Assembly: GCF_963662255.1 (NCBI RefSeq)
Contig: NC_085068.1
Span: forward strand, 1,240,001 to 1,304,000
From: Cinclus cinclus
Taxonomy: Eukaryota; Chordata; Aves; Passeriformes; Cinclidae
Direction: 5' to 3'
DNA length: 64,000 nt
A program made the translations under genes and the position numbers. Of the stretch, positions 10,630-23,236 are shown one piece after another (the first letter of the stretch is position 1; the number at the start of each line of letters is the position of its first letter). Below the pieces are notes generated by a model, which had not been told where the DNA came from, searched no databases, and saw only the letters and a list, made by a program, of their open reading frames with translations.

Positions 10630-10915
10630 CTCATCCAGTCCAACTCCTGGCCCTGCACAGACACCCCGACAATCCCACCCTGTGCCTCAGAGAATTGTCC
10701 AAACAGTCCTGGAACCCTGGCAGCCTTGGGGCCATGGCCATTTCCTGAGGAGACTGTTCAGTGCCTGACCACACTCTGCAGGAAGAATCTTTTTGTGATA
10801 TCCAACCTAAACCTCCCTGACACAGCTCCAGCCATTCCCTGGGCCCTGCCACTGGTCACAGAGCAGAGGTCAGTGTGTGTCCCTCCCCACACTCTGCTCT
10901 ATAACCTCCCTGTAC
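10630..10915 (-). mobile_element. CR1 LINE fragment
   Basis: Reverse-complement CR1 signatures: CATCCAGTCCAACTCCTGGC, CAGTGCCTGACCACACTCTG and ATATCCAACCTAAACCTCCC in the order expected for the minus strand. Confidence 0.8.
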
Positions 10916-12344
10916 AATTCTTTTCCTTCACTTTCCTCTGCCTCAGGTGCTTCTGTCATCAACTCAGGGATTTTCTCTCTCCCAAGGCTTATATTCTAGC
11001 TGGAGGCTTTTTTGATCCTCTCCTGGCTTGTCCTGGAGGGACACTTGTGACCCAGGTGTGGGACATCCTCTTCCAGATCAGGGTCCCAGAGGATCCCCAC
11101 TGTGAGGGATGGTGTTCATGGGGTGCATGGCATGCTGACTGCTGTGACCCACCTAGGAACAGTGGGCACAGCTTCTGGAGCTTTTGGAGCACCCAGAAGT
11201 GATGTCACAGCCCCATGCAGAGCTTTATCAGGAAATAAATGTTAATATTCTTCAGCCCTGACTACCAGCTTGTTGTTGGAATGGAATTGTTATTTTTATG
11301 AAGGAGAAGATGAAAGACTGGTGGGAGAAAAGGACCTGGATACCACATCCTCCCATAAAACTTCACCTCAAATAAGAGTGTTTTATACCCAGCCTTTTGT
11401 CAGCTTTGAGTGATCCAGCCTCAGGAACCAGGATCTGCAATTGCCCCTGTTTCACACGGAACAAACATTATTCCTGCCATAAACTCTTCAAGGTAGGGCT
11501 CTTGTTTTATTTGCATTCGTTTGTCCAGCCTCTTTTCCAAGCCTGCTCCATGTCTCCTGACATCATGTACTCAAAAACATCAAAAGTGCCTCTAAGAGGT
11601 GATGATCTCTGACTAATTTAACTGAGGGTTCTTTTTTAATGCTGCCTTTCGTGGTCAGGTGCAGAATCTGGGACCCCAACAGAGGCAAGGCTGCCACAGG
11701 CCCACCAGGCTCAGCAGCCCTGAGTGTGTATCTCCAGTAGCTGCACATCAAACCAGCAGCTGGTCCTGGATCTTCCCAATTGACCCCTTCAGACTCCAAG
11801 ATGTCTCCAGCACTTAGCTAGGGTCCTCTGAGCCTCTGGCAGTCAAATCCTCTAGTTTTCACACCCTCACACACATGCAGACTCCTGCCTCCCAAGGCTC
11901 TTACCCAGCTGCTTAACTCCTCTGGCTGGACATTCCTGGGAACACACAGTTCATTGGCACACACAGTTCCAGCCCCTGGCACACGAGCCATTCACCCATA
12001 GTCCCACTCCATGGATGCTCTCGTACCTCTCTTCAGAGGGAATAAACAGTCCCTGACCCAGGAAAGGATTTAGGGATGGAGGTTAATGAGCAGCCACATC
12101 ACAGTGTGCTGGTCAGGATCAGGATCACACTACCTAGTAAACTCTTAATGCAGTACTGGCCATTCTTGTCCCCTAAACCTTATTTTTGTTCTGTGTTAGT
12201 TCCTCTCCAAATTCTATCAACCCCTCCAGTTCCCCACCTTTGGTTCTTCCCCTAGGCTTCGTACAGTAAATCTTATAGGATCCTGTACTTGCCTTCCCCC
12301 ACATTCATAATATTTCCTATATACCTGTGCAGGGAGAAAGGGAG
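10916..12344. other. No gene seen
   Basis: Unique AT/GC-mixed sequence with an AATAAA at 11234 but no supported exon. A 251-codon plus-strand frame that begins at 10447 and crosses the CR1 piece is a chance frame. Confidence 0.5.
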
Positions 12345-12640
12345 AAGAGAGAGGTTGGCTGGAAGGACCTTAAACCTCATCCAGTCCCACCCTCTGCCAT
12401 GGGCAGGGTCATTTTCCACTATCCCAGGGTGCTCCAAGCCCCGCCCATCCTGGCCTTGGACGCTTCCAGTGATGGGTCAGCCACCACTGCTCTGGGTACC
12501 CTGTGCCAGGGCCTCACCATCCTCACATGGAGGAATTCTTCCCAACATTACATCTAACCCTGCCCTCTGGCAGTGGGAAGCCATGCTTCCTTGTCCTGGC
12601 ACCTTTCACTCTTCCTCTCCTCATTCCCAGTCTGAAGAAG
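12345..12640 (-). mobile_element. CR1 LINE 3' fragment
   Basis: Minus-strand CR1 3' region with CTCTGCCATGGGCAGGG, CACTATCCCAGGGTGCTCCA and CTGCCCTCTGGCAGTGGGAAG. Confidence 0.85.
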
Positions 12641-13534
12641 TATATTGTCCTCTACCTGATGTGCCACAGACCCCTCACCACCTTGGTCACACTGCATTGG
12701 ATTTTCCAGGATTTTTTCACAGGTATGTCCCAGGAGAAAGGTTGGATGTCTACCAGGAAATATCAAAAAGTTAAAGATGCCTGGGACATCAGATATCTAA
12801 AATCTAACACATGTTAGTTGAATGCTAACAGGGATATTGGGATTCACAGTCACCTCATCCACTGGAACAGCAAAGCAGAACATTTACTGATCTGGTCAAA
12901 AAGTGTCTCACCATGACAGGAATGAAAACAGCAATAAAATACTTTTATCAGCAATTCTGGTTCAGGTGCCTGTTTGTGCAAATATCCCAGGTGGAGGAAA
13001 ACATGGGATTTGTCTTTCAGATTTCCATTCCCAGGGGAAAAAAAAAAAAGTTAGGCTCCTGGATAGATCTGAGAGTGTTTCTATTTTGACCCTGATATTT
13101 TTTATCAGAGCATACAAAACATTTAATGCAAATTCTCCTTGGGTGTGCCATTGCTTTTATGGACTTTTTATTGCCTGTAAACCAAATCACGTCATTGCTG
13201 GTACTTTCTCTGACTCTTTAGTTAAAATGTTACCCCAAGGACAATCCCATCTTTGTGTGCTCAGTGTTTGCTGAGCACTCTGGGATCCTTGGATTTTCAT
13301 GGGGTGGGGGAGCAGAGCCCCATCCAGAGATGACACCAACCACCCCATCAGCATTGCCTCAAATCCTTCTGCTTTTTTTCCATGAAGAGCACTGAAATTT
13401 CCTCAAAAAAAAAAAAAAAAGAGCTTCATTTGAAATTAGCAAAGCTAATTAGCAAAGTTTCTGTTCTTCTATTTCCTAGGTAGGGGCAAGTCAGAAATTC
13501 ATTGATAATGAACAAAAAGTAAAAGAAGGGTAAC

Positions 13535-13690
13535 TGAGCACTGGAATGGGCTGCTCAGACCAGCTGTGGAGTCTCCATCCTTGGAGACATCCAAAAGTCA
13601 TCTGGAAATGGTTCTGGGCACTCAGGAGGTAAGACTGGACTGACCAGTGTCCCTTCCAACCTCAGCCACTCCAGGGTTCCATGAAGAAAT
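13535..13690 (+). mobile_element. CR1 LINE 3' fragment
   Basis: CACTGGAATGGGCTGCTCAG, GTGGAGTCTCCATCCTTGGA and CCCTTCCAACCTCAGCCA are typical of the CR1 3' end. Confidence 0.75.
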
Positions 13691-14879
13691 GGGTTTCAGC
13701 CTTCACATTTTTGTACACTTGAAGGAAGTTTTTTTGCTGTGAAAACAACTTCTCTTCCTGCTTGCCTCAAATGCTGTCTGGATTTATCCCTTTCTGGAAA
13801 ATTAAAAGAAATAGATAAATAGATAAATAAAGGGCGGGGGGGGAGGGGGGAGGAAAAAAGCAAGGGTTAACAAACATTCTAAAATACAGGAAGAATATGG
13901 GCAAACCAGGAGGTGATAATTGCCAGATGGGTGGGAAGCCAGTGGTTAATTGGAATAGAAGCAGTTAAACACATTTCTGGATAGAAGGGATACAGGGTGG
14001 GAATTGGAAAAAAATGATGGGATTAGTATTTTAACAGGATCTAAAGCTGGTTGTTTGAGAACACTGGAGGCTAGAACTAGAGAAGAGAGTAAAAATGTGA
14101 GAAATATGTAGAAACGATATATTTTAAACTAATAAAAAATAATCAGTCCAGGAAATATTGAACTTCATCAGAGTAGAGGGAGAAATAGGCAGGGAAATCC
14201 TATAAGGACCAAGATTGTCATGGGGCAGGAATGGAAGGGGAGGAATAATGAAAGCTGGATAAAGAGCCACATTGTAGAATCAAGGAGAAAAAAAAACCAG
14301 CCCAAATTCCAAAAAATTAGAGAAAGGAGACTGGGGTTGGTGCCAGTAGGAAGGGCCAGAACTGGCAGACAATAAGTAGAATAAATGGATGCATCAGCTA
14401 AGGCCTGGATAATGTGGAAATGTGGAAGAGCCAAGCAAAGTGAGGAGAAAGGTAAGCGAAATTTGGGGGGAAATGTTTAGGCAAATTTAAGGGAGAACAG
14501 ACACAAAAGTCTGTGCATCCAATAATGATGAGAAAAGGGAAAATTGCACCCTCCTAATGACTGTGGACATCATAACACAGAATTACACAGTGACAAAGGG
14601 ATGAGGGGAATCGGGCTGGGGGTGGCAAGTGCTGGACACAGAGAAGAGCTGCCAGTCTCTGGATTCACCAGTGCTTCAAGGAGCTCTTGGAATTACAGAA
14701 GTGACAGAATTTGTGATCTCAGTGCTCAACAGCTGCAAAAAAGCTCTACTTTTGGGAGCTGGCAATAAAGGAGTGTTAAGGTGAGTAAAATCTCCTATGA
14801 GGGGAGGAGAATATCAGCACCAGGCTGACGTCTGTCCTCTCATTAGTCATTAAACATTAACAGCAAATCAGAGAATCAG
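13691..14879. other. No gene seen; low-complexity runs
   Basis: Contains a G-rich run near 13834-13851 and A-rich runs. No splice-flanked open frame is supported. Confidence 0.5.
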
Positions 14880-15010
14880 TCATATAAGAGAATCCCAGAA
14901 TGGGATCTTGAAGCCGATCCTGTCCCTCCTCTGCCATGGGCAGGAACACTTTCCACTCCAACAGGTTGCTCCAAACCCCGTCCAACCTGATCTTGGCTCC
15001 CTGTCCCCAT
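14880..15010 (-). mobile_element. CR1 LINE 3' fragment
   Basis: GAGAATCCCAGAATGGGAT and CTGCCATGGGCAGGAACACTT with GGTTGCTCCAAACCCCGTCC, in minus-strand order. Confidence 0.75.
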
Positions 15011-15252
15011 AAAGCAGTGGGATTCAGGAGTCATTTATAGAGCACAAGTGGAGAAAAGGAATGAAATTTTCAATAAGTGTAATAGGGAAAATAATGGATT
15101 TAGAAATAAGGGTGTGTGAGGTAACACAAGCCTGATAGTTTGGTGAAAAATAAGGGCATCAACATGGTCTTTTCTCATAATACAAATTGTCTAGTTGAAT
15201 CACCAGTGAGACAATTCATTGTAGCTCATTTTTCAGGGACTGAGGTGTTGAA

Positions 15253-15350
15253 GAATCATAGAATCACAGATTAGTTTGGGTTGGGAGGGACCCCAAAGAT
15301 CATTTAGTTCCATTTATTTCCCCTGGCAGGGACATCTCCTACTGGACCCC
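15253..15350 (-). mobile_element. CR1 LINE 3' tail
   Basis: GAATCATAGAATCACAGA followed by GGTTGGGAGGGACCCCAAAG, the minus-strand CR1 terminus. Confidence 0.75.
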
Positions 15351-17029
15351 TCAAGGAAGGGCTTTGTGCTGTTACTTGATGCTCAGAATTCAGGTCTGCC
15401 AAAATAATTTCTTTCTGATTCTGATGTGGGATTTCACCCAACTCTGCATTTGGGTTATAAACACACACATCATGAAGTGCTGCCAAGCCAGTGAGATCCA
15501 TCTGCTCCCTGTGGGCTGGGGGCGGGGAGCTGAGAGCAGTCCTATCCCACAGCACATGCATAAGCTGAGCACGGCTCACTGTGATCAGGTTCAGCCAAGA
15601 GTTCAAATTTTATGGATTCATTGGATGAGGCAGATCTAACATTAATTTGGGAAGTCAGTGTCCGTGCACAAGTCAGGGGTCCAGGGACAGTGAAGATCAG
15701 ACAGAGCCCTGTGATCACCAGGCAGGTCCATCATGAAGAGACAGGTCCCATTTCAGGCCAGAGGGGTGTCTGTGGACTGGGGTCCTGATCATCTGGCCTA
15801 TGGCCAGGCCCACACAGGTGGTGGGCACCAGCACCCTTGCAGTACCTGGTTGTGGTGGAGAGCAGCACCCTCCAACACAGCCCAGAGCTGACTGAAAATG
15901 TAATCTGGGGTCAGGTCGAGGACTCAGGTGACCTCAAATCCATTAGAGCTCCCTCACTACCCTCAGGGCTTGCAACCAAGATCACCAAAAGACCAAGACC
16001 TTAAAAATGCAGTGCAGGGTCTGCTCTGTGGGAAGCACCATCAGAGGCTGCTCTTTGGGGCCAGGAGCAGCCAGTCCCAGCCTCATAGTGCTGCTGGGTT
16101 GGTGGTGTGATTCTGTGCATCTGTTAATCACAGCTACTCCTGCAGAGCTAAGCCTAGCATGTGCTGACCTTCTGCAGATAACAGCTCTATATGGTACAAT
16201 TTTTCTCTGTCTGAGCTCCAAACCCTCAATATCCTGACAGGGAACGTCAGCAGACCTTTGCATCCTCTAGCAATTCTGTAGGGAAGGGAAGCCAGGGTTG
16301 AAGGGGTAATTCTCAGCTGTTCTGATTTACTTTTTTCAGAGCAAGTATAAAGGCATTTTGTACGTTTCAGTGGAGTGAAGCACATTTTGGGTTTGGGAGG
16401 CGCCCACAGGAAGGTTTCCAGTCAAGCCCTCCTGCCCCACCTGAGAACTGGCAGTGTTTCAACAGGATCTTGGTTCTAATGCTGTTTCCAAGAATTCTCC
16501 CTTTCAAAATCCATGACCTTCTTTTTCAGGAGCTGGTCCAAGCTGCTGTGCTGGGACCCAAGGATTTGTCACATTTGTTTTAAAGGAAAATAATAAGTCC
16601 CTTCTCTATTTGGAGAAATTACTTCCCCTGCAGTGTTTGAATCAGGGAGTCCCATTTCCCAGAGATTCCAACTTCAAGGCAGTGGGAAGAGCCTTAGTGA
16701 GGGACTCTATCTTTGGAATTTGCTCTGGATGCATTTTGCCCTGGGATACTCAAAATACTGGATGTAAGGACTCCTATTCTACACCCTCACAGTTTTCCTG
16801 TCAAATGAAGTAGGAATTTATGCACCTCATGATAATTTTCTAACATCATTTGTAGAATTAAGCTCCAAATTCCAGGGCTGAGAATACAGATTTGGAACAC
16901 TGAGAGTCTTGGTAGAACTTGGTTGCTGATTTGAGGGCTCCATATATAAAAATGGATTTAAAAGTTCAACAGTTAAAAGTAGGAGAGAAAATTTTTAAAT
17001 CTCTGCTGTGGACTTGCATTACCATGACA
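15351..17029. other. No gene seen
   Basis: About 1.7 kb of unique sequence without a supported exon or repeat. Confidence 0.5.
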
Positions 17030-17412
17030 GACCTGGGGTTACTCAGCCTGGAGAAAAGGAGTCTCAGGGGGGACCTTGTGGTTCTGCACAACTCCCTGAC
17101 AGGAGGGTGTAGCTGGGTGGGTTGGGCTCTGCTCCCAGGGAACAAGGGACAGGATGAGAGGGAAGGGCTTCAATTTGGGCCAGGGGAGGGTTAGGTTGAA
17201 CATCAAAAGAAAATTCTTTATGGAAAGGGTGGTCAGAAATAGGATGGGTATGCCCAGGGCAGTGGTGGAATCCCTATTCCTGGAGGCATCCAAGGAAGGA
17301 CTGGGCATGACCCAGCTGTGGGCTGGGTGACAAGACGGGGATCAGGCACAGGTTGGACTCAATGATCCTGGAGGGCTTTTCCAACTCAAATAGTTCTGTG
17401 ATTCTGTGACTA
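17030..17412 (+). mobile_element. CR1 LINE 3' fragment
   Basis: Runs from TACTCAGCCTGGAGAAAAGG through GGGGAGGGTTAGGTTGAACA to the terminal TAGTTCTGTGATTCTGTGA. Confidence 0.9.
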
Positions 17413-18428
17413 CAAATTGATTTAAGTTCAGGACATTGTTAAAAGATATCTTTTATTTAGGGAAGCTGCGGACATGAAACACTTTATATGGGGGAAAAAG
17501 CAAGGAGGCAAGAAGAGTATCCTAAAACAAAGTCCACCACAAACCCCATCAATAACAAACAAACAAACAAACAAACAAAGCAAAAAAACCACCCCGAATT
17601 ATTTAGTTTTTATTTCCTGTACAGCATATAAACATGGGCAGATAATTTCTTTACAATCTTACCACCAATAAATAAAACAACAGACAATGCTTTCATTTCA
17701 GTGTGATTCTAGCACTGCACTTTGGAATTCCTTTCTCCCAAATAGAGTTTAAATAACCTTGATATCCAGGGAAGAAGTGTTCCTGTGCTGCTCTACACCC
17801 ATTCCGTAAATCAACAACAATCAGTACAAGGAACAGTCTGATTTCTGGCTGTCAGAGTGTTCCTAAACACCAGGAATTCAGCTCAAGTTACTTGTTGCAG
17901 TTCTGCTACAAACTCAAAGGTGTCACCTGCAGACAGGTGAAAGGGAAAGGTATCCAGCACACTAGGAAGGAGGGACTGGAAAAAGGAATAAGTGGTATTG
18001 TGTGTAGGGGAAGCCAAATCACAGACAGATATTAATAATTAGATACTATTATTGGGCATTAAATATTAGATATTAAATATTAGATATTTAAAAGACTACA
18101 GGGGATGCTGAGTTTCACCCAGCTTGTTCAAATCCAGGCAAAATAGTGGGAAATGAAACACAGGGCATTTCTATTCCAGTATCACACAACTTCTGTAGTA
18201 CTTGCACCTCTCAGAGGAGTCATAGATTCCTTACTGGCAGAACTGCTCTGGTAGTGGCACCTGATCCAGGTGCTTCAAGACTGCAGGGATGTCCCCAAGA
18301 GCTACCAGCTCCAGTTTGGCTGCAGTGGGAGATGAAGCCCAGGAATATTGATTGGTGAAAGTACATGATCTTGCCACAGGAATGCACTAGCTTCCCAGCT
18401 GGACATGTCTTGTGTGAGTTTTTCCACC
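17413..18428. repeat. (CAAA)n microsatellite and AT-rich spacer
   Basis: (CAAA)n lies at 17555-17579, followed by AT-rich unique sequence with a short ATTAGATATTAAAT-type repeat near 18055-18092. This is the 3' side of the guanylin gene. I could not fix its poly-A site. Confidence 0.6.
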
Positions 18429-18493
18429 TCAGAAGCAGCCGGCACAGGCAGCATTGGCACAGATCTCACACAGGTCGTCCTCAGCAGCCAGGC
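18429..18493 (-). CDS. GUCA2A/GUCA2B: Guanylin-family gene, coding exon 3 (mature peptide)
   Basis: Acceptor TTCTGGACAG; encodes a short linker and the four-cysteine peptide, then TGA at 18431-18429. Confidence 0.93.
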
Positions 18494-21400
18494 CTGTCCA
18501 GAAGAAAAGAAGGAGTCAGTCTGATGCCAGGAGGGCACAGCCACCTGTCAAAGCATTTGGAGACTCCTCTGCCTAAAACCCTATTTTATAATTTGAAATA
18601 TCTTTGTAGGTAATACTGCTGTAAGATTTTAATCTGGCTGAAGGAATGAAATCAAATCTGAATTCCTTGGGATGCAATGGGAACATGTGGAAGCAAAAGG
18701 ACAACAGGACATGGCACCATTTCATTCTAAAGTGTCCCTTGGACTGGACAGTAGAAAAATGCAATATAAAAACTTTAAAAAGCAAACACTTTTGCAGAAG
18801 CAGCCCATGGCAGAGGGACTTTGGACAAGGAGGAATAGCTCAAGCTAGAGAAGGGTAGATTTAGATGAGATATTGGGAGGAAATTCCTCCCTGTAAAGGT
18901 GGTGAGGCCATGGCTCAGGTTGCCCAAAGCAGCTGTGGCTGCCCCTGGATCCCTGCAAGTGTCCAAGGCCAGGTTGGACACTGGGGCTTGTAGCAACCTG
19001 GGATTGTGGAAGCTGTCCCTACCCATGGCAGGGGGTGGAATGGGATGAACTTTAAGGTTCCCCCCCAACCAAACCATTCAGTGATTCCATTATTCTACTT
19101 GGATGAACTTTTCCATGGTCACAGAAGTGGAATATGCCCAGGTAACAGCTCAACTCAGCACTGCAGGAGTTTTCCTCAGGGGGTTCGTGAAGCCCAACCT
19201 TTGCAGGAGAAAGGGCAGCACAAAGGCAGTGCAAACTCTCCCACCTACCCTAGAAGTGACACAAAAGTAATTCCGTGCCTTTGCATCCTGCTATTGGAAT
19301 GTTTTAAGGTTGAAAATTGTGGTAAAAATTAAAATTACAAAATATGAACAACATACTCAGCCTCCTAAAAATCATTGGTGCATCTTCCCTCTTGCACACA
19401 GGCTGGAATTCCTCAGGGAGGTGTTTTTCTTGGCATGGGGAATAGCTGGCCATAGGAACCATCATGCGAGGGTTGATGTGTCTGTTCCCATCCATGAGCT
19501 CCTTCAGCTTCTTCACAGACTCCAGGGGGAATTTCAAGTCTCCATCCTGTGCAGAACCAGAAAAAAATAGGCATCAGAAAGTCAGGCCTTTGGCAAATCC
19601 ATTCCATCTCAACCAAGAGCTCTCCCAAAAAATATAAAATGGAAAAGATGGTATTGAAAAAAGACCAGATAAAACCTGTGCTGAATGAAGGCAGTGGACA
19701 GAGGGAGAATTCGGGCCTGGCTCCTCCCCATGAAATAGACTCATAAAATCTGGGATAGGAAGATCCAGGCTGGGAATTGTCAGCCTAGGAAAGAGATGAC
19801 TAGGCAATATCAGAGAATCCTGGAATGGGTTAAAGCTCTTCTCATTCCTCCCCATGCTACAGTCAGAGACACCTTCCACTAGACCAGGTTGCTCCAAGCT
19901 CCATCCAGTAATGCCAGGGATATGTGGTAGAGATCTACAAAATCATTACTTGAATGGGGATAAATGGGAATTTATTTGGTTCACCCTTTCTCCTAACACA
20001 GCAGTGGAAGTGTTGAGTGTTGTCTATGACCTGGCAGGGTGTGACCACACAAAAGCAGCTCTTCTTTCACAGCGTGCATTGTTGAGGGCTTAAACTATTC
20101 ACCCCAAGACATTGTGGAAAGTTTCCATTAATTTAGAATCACAGAATCTCTTGAGTTGGAAGGGACCCACAGGGATCATTGACTCCAGCTCCTGGCCCTG
20201 CACATATGGCCAACAAACCCACCCTGTGCCAATTTAAAACTTGCCCACACAGTTTGGGAAAAACAAGTTTTTGGAAGCATAAATATGGCACTTCTGACTC
20301 AAAGCTTACACCAGAAACTTAAGGAAGCTGGGACTGGACTCTGAGAAATATTACTCTATGTTTTAGTTGCTTCTCCCTGTGCATCCATTAAAGGTCATTC
20401 CCTCAAGAGACTTCCCCTTTTTCAGGTAATAAATTTAGGTTGCAGGTGTTGCAGCTGTTTAACCAGGTGCACAAAGTCTGTACCCATCAGCAGTTAATCA
20501 CAGTTTGGCCTAAAAGACAAATAAGCTTTTCAAACTGTTTTAATCTGCCATTTTAACATGGTTTCATGGCCAACATATAGTCAGTAAGGTGATGTGGGAT
20601 GTTCCAACTTGATGGCAAGGTTTGGAACAAGATGAACTTTAATGTCACTTCCAACTCAAACCATCCTGGGATCTGGGATCAAGTAACAGCTCCTCATCCA
20701 AAGAAATAAAATTTAGTGACTCTGATACAGCACAAATATTAGCATTTGTTTCACATCCCCATGAGTCCAATGGGGAATGGTATGAGATAAGTGGGAAGGA
20801 GACTTGATTCTCACTGGGGTTTTGGAGGGTTTATTACAGAATCACATTATTTTGGTGTTAAAGTTTTAAAAAACCTGATCAGATACACTTTGGATATGCA
20901 TTTATTAACTAAGTCAAATTATTTTCTTTTGCAATCAGTTTATGACCTTACTCAGGTAAATTTATCAGTTGAACTCAATGTTCTTATAGATCTTTTCTGA
21001 CCTTAATGATCTATAAAGATTCACTAGGCACTGGCAACAGCTGCCCATGGGAGTGGTGGAGTCACCATCCCTGGAAGTGTTCCAAAAACATGTGAATGAA
21101 GCACCTGGGGACATGGTGGATCTCTCTGTGCTGGAGGAACAGCTGGATTTTCCAACCTAAATAACTTTCCAATTCTGTGATCAACCTGGCTGCCAATGAA
21201 AAATTCACCTTTCCTATAAAAGCAGCTTTAGATTCAGCTGTTGGTCACACAACTAAGAAGCAAAACCCATAGAACTAAAAAAAGAGTGGATTTCCACAGG
21301 CACAGTTTCAGAGAAACCCAGTAGTGGGAACAAACCCTGAGATCTGCAGGTCCTGGGGACAAAAAAGAACAAAGGAACAGCAAAACAGAGACAAAACCCT

Positions 21401-22742
21401 GCCACCTCAAGTAAGAAAGATGTATTAGAGAGAGCTAAATAGGACATACTATGGGATAATGAAGAGAAGTCTTGGGAACAATTTCAGGGAAGAAGAGTGG
21501 AAGCCAACTTTGTGCAGTGAAGAATCAAAGAATCAGTCAGACCTCAAAGACCTCAAGGTGAAAGGACTGCAACGCATTCAGAGTTCACTGCAAGTACAGT
21601 GGGGAAAACACAGATTAATGAGAAGAGAAATCCAGCTTAAACTCCAGAGATGCACTTCCTACTCTTTTATGCAACCTAGAAGCAGTTTCTTTTTTTTTCT
21701 TTTTTCTTTTTTTTTTTAATTTTTCTTTTTCTTTTTATTTTTTGTTTGTTTGTTTTTTTAAGGCTACAAGTAGTAAACGGAGATGTTTTTCACTGGGTAG
21801 GAAGCTGGAGACTGTAAATGTTGAAGAATGGCTTGAGAGAAAGGAATAGCTTTAACCTACTACCTCTGGATATCTCTGTCATCCAAAGGGTGAAAAAGAG
21901 GATAACCCAGGACACAAAGATACCTTATTCTTGGAAACTGCTGCACACACATAGAGAGTATCAATAATTGTTCAACAAGTATTAGTTTTCCTGGCCACCA
22001 GAGGAAGTTGTTTATATATTGCAATCAGATTGAAATCTCCCATACTGTCTCTCAGGATGATTGTGGAGAGATCCAAAGCTTTCCCAATGTCAGACCAGGG
22101 TCCTGAATACCTTCTTAACCCTTTCCACATTGCATGGAATATCAGCCATAGGTGCTGTGTACTTGGAAAATTTCACAGAGGCTCCTCTAATCACTTCTAT
22201 TAATATTTAATTGGATCCAGCTAAACTCTTCTTTGCCCTTTCTTGACAGGCTCTATCCCATAAATGGACAGAGAATTTCCACAAAGAACTTCCTGCCTAG
22301 AACCTGGTAACACAAGACAATTTCTCCTTTGTCACACCTTGCTTGCATCACTCTCTAAAGTCAGCACCTTCACTGCACGTGTCTTTGGTCTAGTAGAAAA
22401 CTCTGGGCACCTCAGTCCTTGAGGGATTTCAGAGAAGAGATATGGCTGGAGAAGGTAAATAAACAGCAACAGCATTTAGTGATACTTGAAGTGTTTTACA
22501 GAAGGAAGACCCAGAGCACAGGGACATGAAGGTGGAAATCAAGACAGAGAAAAGCAAAAATTCAGGTCTATTAATTTAGTTCAAGATTTGTGTTGCAGCA
22601 AGAAGTTTAAAAAATATCAGCACTTTGTTGAATTTGTAATAACAACAAATGAAAGAAAAAAGCTCACCTGAATATAGACTGCCTGGGAGACATGCACCAG
22701 GGCAAGGACTGCCAGGACTGTCCAGGAAAGAAAGCTTTTCAT
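18429..22742 (-). CDS. GUCA2A/GUCA2B: Guanylin/uroguanylin-family prohormone
   Basis: Three coding exons on the minus strand: 22742-22668, 19546-19357 and 18493-18429. They join in phase (0, then 1) to a 109-residue precursor. Residues 1-21 form a signal peptide (MKSFL..., hydrophobic core LAVLALV). The pro-region has the family block DGDLKFPLESVKKLKEL and the paired cysteines of the prosegment. The C terminus is the 16-residue peptide DDLCEICANAACAGCF, with four cysteines in the guanylin pattern CxxCxxxxCxxC. Family members are secreted by gut epithelium and activate receptor guanylyl cyclase C, raising cGMP and salt/water secretion (established knowledge). The peptide is mosaic: acidic residues before the first Cys, an Asn in the middle and one residue after the last Cys recall uroguanylin, while CEIC and NAAC-like spacing recall guanylin, so paralogy is left open. 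A TATA box lies upstream. The first intron (3.1 kb) is full of CR1 pieces. Confidence 0.93.
18790..19095 (+). mobile_element. CR1 LINE 3' fragment (intron 2 of guanylin gene)
   Basis: Ordered CR1 blocks: GGGACTTTGGACAAGG, GGTTGCCCAAAGCAGCTGTGG, GTCCAAGGCCAGGTTGGACA, CATGGCAGGGGGTGGAATGG. Antisense to the gene. Confidence 0.85.
19357..19546 (-). CDS. GUCA2A/GUCA2B: Guanylin-family gene, coding exon 2
   Basis: Acceptor ...CTGCACAG before GATGGAGAC; 190 bp; donor GTATGT at 19356. Encodes most of the prosegment. Confidence 0.92.
19810..19915 (-). mobile_element. CR1 LINE 3' fragment
   Basis: GAGAATCCTGGAATGGGTTA and GGTTGCTCCAAGCTCCATCC in minus-strand order. Confidence 0.65.
20136..20255 (-). 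mobile_element. CR1 LINE 3' fragment
   Basis: AGAATCACAGAATCTCTTGAG, TTGGAAGGGACCCACAGGGA and CTCCTGGCCCTGCACA. Confidence 0.8.
20585..20682 (+). mobile_element. CR1 LINE 3' tail, diverged
   Basis: GGAACAAGATGAACTTTAATGTCACTTCCAACTCAAACCAT-type CR1 3' text. Short and old. Confidence 0.5.
21025..21182 (+). mobile_element. CR1 LINE 3' fragment
   Basis: GGCACTGGCAACAGCTGCCC, GTGGAGTCACCATCCCTGGA and TTTTCCAACCTAAATAACTT. Confidence 0.75.
21683..21765. repeat. T-rich low-complexity tract
   Basis: Almost uninterrupted T with scattered C, ending in a (TTTG)n-like run; an A-tail-like remnant on the minus strand. Confidence 0.85.
22668..22742 (-). CDS. GUCA2A/GUCA2B: Guanylin-family gene, coding exon 1
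   Basis: ATG at 22742 opens 25 codons encoding the signal peptide. The exon ends CAG|GTGAGC at 22668/22667 in phase 0. Confidence 0.92.
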
Positions 22743-22842
22743 AGTGCTGGCAAAGCCAAGCCTTTCCTGACCTGAACAGATTTTATTTCCTCTGCCTTCG
22801 GCCTCTCTGCCTTTTCTGTGTCTCTCAGATTTCCTCTCTTCT

Positions 22843-22882
22843 CCTGAGCTCTCAGACTGCCCAGCAGTCTGAGTTTTATAAA
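22843..22882 (-). promoter_or_regulatory. TATA-box promoter of the guanylin-family gene
   Basis: The minus strand reads TTTATAAAACTC at 22882-22871, about 135 bases upstream of the start codon. Transcription would then begin near 22845 and give a ~100-base 5' UTR. Confidence 0.75.
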
Positions 22883-23236
22883 GACTTCACACAGCATTAG
22901 GTTGGTAATCCATTAATCCAAACTTTTTATTGACATATCATAAACCCTGAGGGGACTCTCAGTTATCTGCTCAGTAGCACAGCTGGTCAGTCACACCCAG
23001 GCAGATCTTGGGTTTTATAAGTTGCTCCCACTTTGAGACACTGTCCATGACATGGGTGAGCAAAACATTCCAAACTGCAATAAATAAATGGTGGAGATTG
23101 AGCTCAGGCAACGCCTGAAAGTCTCCATAATGCTGGCCACTTCCTGCAGAGCTAGGAGTAAAAAAAGAAGTTTGGAAAAGATAGAAAAAAACTGATCCAG
23201 TCAGTTGCCTGTTCTGGGAGTTAAAGGAACTAAGAG

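Noticed and set aside
10447..11202. 251-codon plus-strand open frame
   Set aside because: It begins in unique sequence and runs through an antisense CR1 piece; composition is Pro/Ser/Cys-rich with no domain and no splice or promoter context. Treated as chance.
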